Below are positions 56,286 through 64,000 of a stretch of DNA of 64,000 nt, one piece after another (the first letter of the stretch is position 1; every line of letters begins with the position of its first letter). The notes under the pieces are model-generated. The model saw only the letters and a program-made list of their open reading frames with translations. It ran no database searches and was not told the DNA's origin. The position numbers and the translations under genes were made by a program. The stretch is from Muscardinus avellanarius (taxonomy: Eukaryota; Chordata; Mammalia; Rodentia; Gliridae), in NCBI GenBank assembly GCA_963383645.1, contig OY726572.1:27844792-27908791 (forward strand). Reading direction: 5' to 3'.

Positions 56286-57010
56286 TTTATTGCCAACAAC
56301 TATTTCCTTAAAATGCATTGTTTCATTTACTCCTTTACTATTTATATTAACATTGGTCAATATATTGGTGTCTCCTATTAGCCATATAATTATTGTTTGC
56401 TTAGTAAACATGCATTAAAATTGACTAAATTTGTTTACTAATTTTTACTGTATGCCACATTATACTTTAAGGATGGAGAGCTTTCTATTTTCCTGGAAGT
56501 ATATTTTTTAGAATCTTCTCTACTAAATTTTGTTATGTAAACTTTTGAACTTAATTGCATGTAGATATATCCTTTATTATTCTCAATTTCTTAAGCTTTC
56601 TATGTATATAATGTTAGGTTAAGAAGTATGCCTTTTGAAACATTTAATCTGTGTTTCCATTGCCTTTCAGCTATTAAAAATAATCAGTTGTCACTTTTCA
56701 CTCTGGCTACTTTTAAGGGGTACTCTGGTTTTGGTGTTGAACTATGATGTGTCTAAGTCTATATTCAGATTTACTTATACCACTCAAACCCAGTTTGTGC
56801 ACCATAAATATGAGGTTTTATATCTTTCTTTCAGTTTAGAAAACTATTACTTTTATCATTGGAATATTACTTACACCTCTTCCTCTCTTTTACCTTCTGC
56901 AATTCTGATTCGATCTACCCTATATCTCTTCATTTTATCCTGTCTTCAGAAACATCTTTCAAATGTTACATCTCTTATCTATCTATATTAAAATTTTAAG
57001 ACTTTCTTTG
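56286..57010. other. No recognised feature
   Basis: The 118-codon frame at 56635-56991 is Leu/Phe/Ser-rich, as expected of AT-rich random sequence, and has no recognised domain. Confidence 0.4.
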
Positions 57011-57013
57011 GTC

Positions 57014-57272
57014 AAATAACATAGGCTAGCCAGGCATGGTGGCGCACGCTTGTAATCCCAGCATTCGGGAGGCTGAGACTGGAGGATCGCGGTTCACGGA
57101 CAGCCTCAGCTACTTAATGAGGCCCCTCTGCAACTCAGTGAGACCCATTTTCAAAATAAAGAATAAAAAATAGGGCAGGGGGTGTAGCTCGGAGGTCAAA
57201 TGCACCTGAGTTCTACCCCCAGATCTGCAAAAAAAAAAAAATCAAATAAAAAATAAATAAATAACATAGGCT
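57014..57272 (+). mobile_element. B1-ID SINE, well preserved
   Basis: Perfect 14-bp duplication AAATAACATAGGCT at 57014-57027 and 57259-57272. The body is close to what the other copies suggest as consensus: GCCAGGCATGGTGGCGCACG start and GGTGTAGCTCGGAGGTCAAA in the ID half, with an A13 run and an (AAAT)n tail. Best type copy in the window. Confidence 0.97.
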
Positions 57273-57332
57273 GTAAGATAACTACTATAAAATATTTGGC
57301 TTATGAATACAAATTTTTAGGGAAAGCATTCT

Positions 57333-57730
57333 GTTGTGGTCAGGTATAGACTGTCCCCTGAAGAGTTCAGGGTTGATATAGTTAAGTCATAATGGTTAAA
57401 TCATTGCAATAAATTTATCTTGGTAGTAACCTAGGCTGGTAGGGTATGGCTGAAGAAGGTAGGTCCTGGGTGTGGCCTTAGGAATTGTGCTTGTTTCTTT
57501 AAATCCCCTTTCTTGCTGGCTCTTTCTTCTGGTTTCCATGATGTGAAGGCAGAGCCCTGGTCTCTCCCTTTTCCTGCTTCCTGCTGCCATGCCCTGAGAT
57601 TTATAGACCCCAGCCTCACATGGAGTAAATATGGAATTTCCAAGAAATTGTGAGCAAATAAATCTTCCTTCCTCTAAGTTGTGTGGATAAACTTTTGGGT
57701 TATGGCAGTGAAAATGTTGGCTGAGACACA
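57333..57730 (+). mobile_element. MaLR LTR
   Basis: TGTTGTGGTCAGGTATAGAC start, TGGTAGTAACCTAGGCTGGT, GGTCCTGGGTGTGGCCTTAG, CCTCACATGGAGTAAATATG, GAGCAAATAAATCTTCCTTC and a GGGTTATGGCAGTGAAAATG end. Related to the LTR at 15290-15660. Confidence 0.8.
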
Positions 57731-58166
57731 TTCTCTCCCTCTAAAATTCCAAGTTTGCATGGTATTCTTTTCTATGAAGCAGGTTTATTTCTAACTTACC
57801 GTATTTCCTTTAAAAATTTTTTTTATTGGTTCATTATATTCATACATCATTTTGGGGTAAAAAACTTGTGTGTAAATACATGTACACATCACAGATTTAA
57901 CCCCTACCCAATTCCTACCCCATTCCCTCCCCATCCCTCCTTCCCTTGCTTGGCTTAGTGGTTGACTTCGACATGTTTAAGTACATTGTGTGTTTTAGAG
58001 AATTTCCTTCTTCTCCCCTCCCATCCCCTCATTTAGGTTGTCTTGTTTGCTCCTCTATAGGATTTCTTTTTTCATCTAGTGTTCCTCCAATGACCCATTT
58101 CTCCTTAGCTTTCACATATTAGGGAAAGCATCCAATTTCTTATTTTTTGTGACTGACTAATCTCAC

Positions 58167-59487
58167 TTAGCATAATGTCCTCCAGTTCCATTTATTTCCC
58201 TGAAATTGATGTAATTGAGGGTTTTCTATGATGGCTGAGTAAAATTCCATTGTGTACATATCCCACAGTTTTGTAATCCATTCATCTGTTGATGGACATC
58301 TTGTCTGGTTCCATAGTTTGGCTATGGTGAATTGTGCAGCTATGAACATAGATACACATGTATTAATTTGGTAGTTTGGTTTCCTATCTTTTGGGTAGAT
58401 ACCAAGAAGTAATACTGCTGGATCAAATGGTAGATTTGTTCCCATTCTTCTGAGGATTCTCCATACTGTTTTCCAAAGTGGTTGCACTAATTTGCAATCC
58501 CACCAACAATGTCTTATAGTTCCCACTTCTCCACATCCTTGCCAGCATTTGTTGTTGTTTGTGTTTTGAATGATTGACATTCTAGTTGGAGTTAGGTGAA
58601 ATCTCAGGGTAGTTTTCATTTGCATCTCTCTGATTGCCAATGATGTTGAACATTTTTCATGCATTTATTGGCTATTTGAATTTCTTCTTTTGTGAAGTGT
58701 CTATTTAGTTCACTTGCACATTTTGTTATTGGATTATTTGTTTTTTTAGTGTTGAGTTTCTCGAGTTCTCTGTATATTCTAGATATTAGTACTCTATAGG
58801 AGGTGTAGGTGGCAAAAATCTTCTCCCATTCTGTTGACCCTCGATTGAGGTTATTGACAGTTTCCTTTACTGAACAGAAGCTCTTCAATTTCATGCAATC
58901 CCACATATTTATTCACCATTTAATTTGTGCCTTTGGAGTCTTGTTGAGAAACTGTTTATATGTACCTATGTGTTGCAGTGTTGGACCTATGCCCTCTTCA
59001 AGGAGCTTCAAGGTCTCTGGTTTGATTTCCAAGTCTTTGATCCATCTTGAATTGACTTTTGTACAGGGTGAGAAAGTGGGATTCATTTCCAATTTTCTGC
59101 ATATGGCTAACCAGTCTTGCCAACACCATTTGTTGAACAGGCTATATCTTTTTTCCAGTATATGTTTTTGGCCCCTTCGTAAAAAATCAATTGGCTGACA
59201 GTGTGTGGACTTGTTTTTGGGTCTTCTATTCTGCTCCATTGGTCTATGTATCTGTTTTGTCAGTACCATGCTGTTTTTATTACAATGGCTTTGTAGTATA
59301 GTTTAAAGTCAGATATTGTGATTCCTCCTGCATGGTTTTTGTTGCTGAGAACTACTTTGGCTATTCTGGGCTTTTTTTTATTCCAGATAAATTTAAGGAT
59401 TGATATTTCTATGTCTGTGAGGAATGATCTTGGTAGTTTAATAGACATTGTGTTAAATCTGTAGATCACTTTTGGAAGTATGGGCAT
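58167..59487 (-). pseudogene. L1 ORF2 C-terminal part, broken frames
   Basis: Four overlapping or adjacent minus-strand frames (59260-59487, 58913-59269, 58616-58906, 58167-58664) together cover the ORF2 region after the reverse transcriptase. They include [40 protein letters not shown] and the Cys-rich [20 protein letters not shown], which is the C-terminal zinc-knuckle-like motif (C-x3-C-x7-H-x4-C). Frame changes between the blocks show inactivation. Confidence 0.9.
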
Positions 59488-59687
59488 TTTAATGATATTT
59501 ATTCTGCCTATCCATGAGCATGGAAGATCTTTTCATCTTCTAAGATCTTCTTTGATTTGTTTTCAGTGTTTTATAATTTTCTTTGTAGAGATCTTTTACC
59601 TCCTTGGTTAAGTTTATTCCTAGGTATTTTATTTTTTTGTGGTAGATCCTGAGTGGAAGTGTTTTCTGAATTTCTTTTTCAGTGGAT

Positions 59688-60131
59688 TTATAGTTGGTGT
59701 ACAGGAAAGCTTCTGATTTTGTATTCAGACACTTTGCTGAATTTGTTGATCAGTTCTATAAGCCTTTTGGTTGAGTTTGTTGGGTTTTCTAAATATAGTA
59801 TTATGTCATCTGCAAATAGTGAAAGTTTGAGTTCTTTTTTTCCTATTTGTACTCCTTTGACTTCCTTTTCTTGCCTTATTGCTCTGGCTAGAGTCTCTAG
59901 TACTATATTGAAGAGAAGGGGTAATAATGGACATCCTTGTCTTATTCCTGTTTTGAGGGGGAATTCTTGATATTTTTCCCCATTTAATATGATGTTGATG
60001 GTGGGTTTATTATAGATTGCCTTTATGATTTTGAGATATGTTTCTTCTATTCCAATTCTCTGTAGTGTTTTTATCATAAATGGATGTTGGATTTTATCAA
60101 ATGCATTTTCAGTGTCTATTGAAATGATCAT
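59688..60131 (-). pseudogene. L1 ORF2 reverse transcriptase core
   Basis: 147-codon frame with [20 protein letters not shown] (RT finger and palm, first catalytic Asp), [20 protein letters not shown] and [12 protein letters not shown], where the FADD box holds the other two catalytic Asp residues. The domain itself still looks intact over these motifs, but frames break on both sides, including a stop just after YKI. Confidence 0.93.
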
Positions 60132-60902
60132 GTGATTTTTGTCTTTGATTCTGTTTATATGGTGAATTAAATGGATTGATTTTCATATGTTGAACCAGCC
60201 TTGCATCCCTGGGATGAACCCTACCTGGTCATGATGTATGATTTTCTTTATGTGGTTTTGAATGCATGTTGCTAGTATTTTGTTTAATAGTTTTGCATCT
60301 AAGTTCATCAGAGATATAGGCCTGTAGTTTTCCTTCCTTGAACTGTCTTTATTCGGTTTTGGTATTAGTTTGATGTTGGCTTCCTAGAATGTATTTGGGA
60401 GAGTCGCTGTTTTTTCTATTTCACAAAATAGTTTCAGGAGTGTTGGTGTTAGCTCCTTTATAAAGGTTTTATAGAATTCACTTGGGAAACCATCTGGTCC
60501 TGGGCTTTTCTTTGATGGTAAGCTCTTTATTGCTGTTTCAATCTCTTTGATTGTTATTGGTTGGTTTAAGTGTTCTATATCTTTTTGTATTTATCTAGGA
60601 AATTGTTAATTTCCTCTAGATTTTCCATTTTGTTGGAGTATAGTTTTTCAAAGTAATTTCTGATAATCCTCTGGATTTCTACGCTGTCAGTAGTAATGTC
60701 TCCTTTTTCTTCTCTTATCTTCATAATTTGTGTTGATTCTCTCTCTTTTTTATTTAGGTTGGCTAGTGGTTTATCTATCTTGTTAATTTTTTCAAGAAAC
60801 CATCTTTTGGTTTTGTTGATTTTCTGTATTTTTTTTATTCTCTACTCATCAAGTTCTGCTCTAACTTTACTATAATTTCCTGTCTTCTACTGGCTTTGGG
60901 GT

Positions 60903-61900
60903 TCAATTGTTCCTGCTTTTCAAGGCCTTGAGGTATGTCATTAGGTTATTTATTTGAAGATTTTCTATTTTTCTTATGTGAGCACTCAGTGCTATAAATT
61001 TTCCTCTTAATACTACCTTCAAAGTGTCCCAGAGGTTTTGATATATTGTATCTTTATTTTCATTTGTTTCTAGAAATTTCTTGATTTCACCTCTTACATC
61101 TTCTATGACCCATTCTTCATTCAGAAGTGTGGTGTTCAGTCTCCACTTGTTTATGTTGTTCCTCTGGGTCTTCTTAAAATTGATTTCTAGTTTCATTCTA
61201 TTATGGTCTCAAATGACACAAGGAAGTATGTAACATTTTTTGATTTTGCTGTTGCTCATTGTGTGTCCCAGGATGTGATCTATTTTGGAGAAGCTTCTGT
61301 GAGCAGCTGAGAAAAATGTAAACTCTGCTGTAGTTGGGTGAAATATGTGTCCAACAGGTCCATTTGGTTAATGGTGTTCCTTAGTTCTGAGGCATCTTTT
61401 CTGACCTTTGGTTTGGAAGATCAGTCTAATGTTGTGAGAGGTGTGTTGAAATCTCCCAGTATTATTGTATTGGGATTTATGTGTGACTTCATGTCACAAA
61501 GAATTTGTTTTATGAAGGCAGCTGCACCTATGATTGGGGCATAAATATTGATTATTGTTATTTTTTCTTGCTGCTTTATTCCTTTTACCAATAAAATATG
61601 ACCTTATTTGTCTCTTCTAATAAGTTTGGGCTTAAAGCCTAACATCTGTGATATCATAGTTGCTTCCTGCTTGCCTTTGAGTTCCATTAGCATGGGTTAC
61701 CTTGCTCCAGCCCTTTACCTTGAGTTTGTTACTATCTTTACTTGTAATCTGTGTTTCTTGTAATCAGTAGATAGATGGATTCTGATTTTTAATCCATTTT
61801 GCCACTTTATATCTTTTTATTGGGAAATTGAGGCCATTTACATTCAGTGTGATTATTGAGAAATACTTTTTAATTCCTAATATGTTAAGATTTTATTTCT
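60903..61900 (-). pseudogene. L1 ORF2 N-terminal part
   Basis: The frame at 60903-61196 ([20 protein letters not shown]) is the ORF2 stretch after the endonuclease. The plus-strand DNA from 61196 to ~61900 is the reversed endonuclease region and shows stops in its own frame. Non-functional. Confidence 0.8.
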
Positions 61901-61928
61901 GTTTGAGATACTGTTTATTTTTCTTTGC

Positions 61929-62780
61929 TTAGTTGTCTGCTGCATGGAAAATCTTGTTTCTCTGGTTCTGGTGTGTATTACCTATTTCTTCTTTGTAGTT
62001 AATCTCCTTGAGTATTTTCTCTAGCACTTGTTTTGAAGACATAAATTCCTTGAGTTTCTGTTTGTCATGGAAGCTTCTTATTTCCCCATCTAATTTGATA
62101 GATAGTTTTGCTGGGTAGAAAATTTTTGGCTGGAATTTGTTTTCTTTCAGAGTTTGGAATATGTTACTCCAAGCCCTTCTGGCTTTCATGACTTGGTATG
62201 GGAAGTCTGGAGTGATTCTAATTGGTTTGCCTCTGCATGTCACTTGGGCTTTTGTTTTTGTTGCCTTTAAGATTCTCTGGTTGGCTTCCACATTGGTCAT
62301 TTTGACAGTTATATGGCATGGAGAACCTCTTCTCTGATCCTGTCTAAAGGGAGTTCTATAAGTTTCCTGGACCTGTGTATTGACCTCTTGCTCTATGTTT
62401 GGAAAATTTTCTGTTTTACTTCCTTGAAGAGATTATTAAACCCTTTGGTTTCACCTTCTTTTCCCTCCTCTATTCTGATTATTCTTAGGTTATCTCTCTT
62501 AAAATGGGCCCATATTTCTTCAATGTCAAATTCCTCCTGTCTGTTTTTTTTTCTAAATTATAAAATATGCATTTTTTTTGGAGTGATCATCTTCTAGGAG
62601 CGAGATTCTGTTCTCCATGTGGTCTAATCGATTGTTTATAGTTTGAATTAATGCCTTTACCTCAATGATTGCATCCTTTATTTCTTTTAAACTCTTTCTA
62701 AATTATTTTCAAAGGTCCTGTAGTATTTCTACAGTTATATTCCTGATTTGATCTTCTGGAGATCTCTGAATTTCTGTTAT
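61929..62780 (-). pseudogene. L1 ORF1
   Basis: The 123-codon frame at 61929-62300 holds the C-terminal part of the RNA-binding protein (NQRILKATKTKAQVTCRGKP, PDFPYQVMKARRAWSNIFQT). The N-terminal coiled-coil region runs on to about 62780 in broken frames. Confidence 0.82.
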
Positions 62781-62789
62781 CAGGTTCTG

Positions 62790-63715
62790 ATGTTGTGGGG
62801 TTGTGGGTGTTCATTGCTCCATTGTTATTTCTCTTTCCCATGATTTCAGAAGTTTGTGCCCTCTCTGGATTTTTTCCCTGGGTTACTATGACTTTACTTA
62901 GGGTGCTCTGGATCTCAAGTTTGTGGTATTCTCAGCTGATACTACACCTTTCCTGGGTTGTATTGCAAAGTCTCAGACTCAGAATGTTAATTGAGGCTGT
63001 GTGAGACCATGGGGGTGCCAGGCTGGGTGTTTTTCCCATGGGGAGCTGCAACTAGAGTGTGGTATCTTTGCCACTGCTACTCCTTCACAGGGTTGGACTG
63101 CAAAATCTCAGACCCAGGGAGATTTTGAAAGCTGTGCAAGTCCCAGGGTGTGCAGTACTGGGATTTCTCCTTTAGGGGCCGCAATTTCACTTATGTTGTT
63201 GAGTGCGCTGATCTGGAGCTGTTGTGGGTGTGCTGCACTGGTGTTGCCACTGGCAATATGGCGTTGTTGTCACGCCCTTGGCCAGGAAGCTGGCGTATTT
63301 CTTTTCTGGTTTTGAGCTCTGTTCTGAGTCCTTGGAGAGCATGCTGAGCTTGGCCACTGGGAGTTTTAGATGGTCTTTGCACCGAAAAAAACTGCTGAAT
63401 TACTCCTGAATGATCTCCATCTGCTCACTTCAGCTCCTTGTTAACCTTTCTTCTCTAGAGCCTGGTGCTGTGAGGTAAGATGGCGCTGGCGCAGCTCCGC
63501 CGCCACAATGCGGGCTGTTTTTTTTTTTTTTTTCTTCTGGTCTCTGGTTGTTCTTGTCTTCTTTTTCTCTTTCCCTTGTATTTACATTTTTTATTTCTCT
63601 ACTGATAGTGTTTTCAGCTATGGAAAGTGCTAATTTTGTGGCAATAGAGATTGAATGTTAGTGGGACTCATAAACGCTGCTTTTTTCAATCGCCATCTTC
63701 CACGAAATCTCACCC
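62790..63715 (-). promoter_or_regulatory. L1 5' UTR / internal promoter region
   Basis: Moderately GC-rich compared with its surroundings, no sustained ORF on the minus strand, lying upstream of ORF1. It contains two AAGATGGCG-type motifs: CGCCATCTT at 63691-63699 (sense on the element's strand, ~20 bp from its 5' end) and AAGATGGCG at 63478-63486 (opposite strand). In human L1 a YY1 site at a similar position helps set the transcription start. Confidence 0.65.
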
Positions 63716-63722
63716 TATTTCC

Positions 63723-64000
63723 ATTTTCTATATCTATTTACATGTCTATTTCTTGTTTTTGTATGTGCAGGGAATTTTCTTGTTAGACTTTCCACCATGG
63801 CGAGGCACTTGCTTTGGTCTCCTGTCCTCAGCTCCTAGAATGGAGTTCTGAGTGTCAAGCCTAGTGAGTCATCATGAAGATCTCACAGGGATTCACACTC
63901 TACACTGGAAGCCACTGTACTAGAGAATGAAAAACCAATAAAGAGTAAGTAAGAGAATGCCTTCACCTTGTGGTATTGAGGAGTTATACAAATTATAAAA
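63723..64000. other. No recognised feature
   Basis: L1 flank to the window end; a short 66-codon frame at 63651-63851 overlaps the L1 start and is not a gene. Confidence 0.4.

Larger units (their letters stand above)
57809..63715 (-). mobile_element. Near-full-length L1, inactivated
   Basis: About 5.9 kb in minus orientation. From 5' to 3' (falling coordinates) it has a 5' UTR (~63715-62790), ORF1 (~62780-61930), ORF2 (~61900-58150), a 3' UTR with C/T-rich tract (~58150-57830) and a short poly(A) tail. ORF1 and ORF2 are broken by frameshifts and stops, so it cannot move itself. A weak 7-bp repeat TATTTCC at 57802-57808 and 63716-63722 may be the target duplication. Confidence 0.88.

Overview
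This window is nuclear DNA from a rodent, most likely a squirrel-family (Sciuridae) species such as a marmot or ground squirrel. The best evidence is the dominant SINE: a B1/7SL-type left half joined to a tRNA-derived ID-type right half. About 20 copies occur here, and this composite matches the MEN-type SINE described from squirrels. Lone ID copies, L1 3' ends with a C/T-rich (sense: polypurine) tract, many MaLR LTRs and many (CA)n tracts agree with this. The species call is an inference.

I found no functional protein-coding exon, rRNA or tRNA gene. The window reads as intergenic or deep intronic sequence. The only host-gene-derived coding sequence I recognise is a truncated AHSA1-like retropseudogene at about 21.04-21.44 kb. 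Nearly every longer open frame lies in a repeat.

Layout: 0-10 kb holds old L1/L2/MIR/MaLR fragments and a 509-bp solo LTR (1605-2113) nested in a MaLR LTR. The centrepiece is 10.19-15.12 kb, a single ~4.9-kb insertion between perfect 18-bp direct repeats. Read on the minus strand it has GC-rich 125-bp tandem monomers, a ~0.5-kb unrecognised unique segment, about 34 copies of a 100-bp VNTR, an L1 3'-UTR-like end and a poly(A) tail. This is the architecture of an SVA-like composite non-autonomous retrotransposon, which I do not recognise as a described rodent family. From 15-31 kb come a MaLR LTR, simple repeats, SINEs, the AHSA1-like pseudogene and a twin-primed (5'-inverted) L1. From 31-41 kb come L1 3' ends, another MaLR LTR, an L1 split by a 389-bp solo LTR with 6-bp target duplication, and SINEs with expanded microsatellite tails. 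From 41-57 kb come a SINE-in-SINE nest, a ~2-kb ancient L2, a 216-bp purine tract in an L1 3' end, and further LTRs. From 57.8-63.7 kb lies a near-full-length but frame-broken L1 on the minus strand, with an YY1-type motif at its 5' end.

The elements do not form a pathway. What links them is L1: its machinery explains the SINEs, the pseudogene, the twin-primed copy and probably the composite. All family names rest on reading and memory of consensus sequences; no database search was run.
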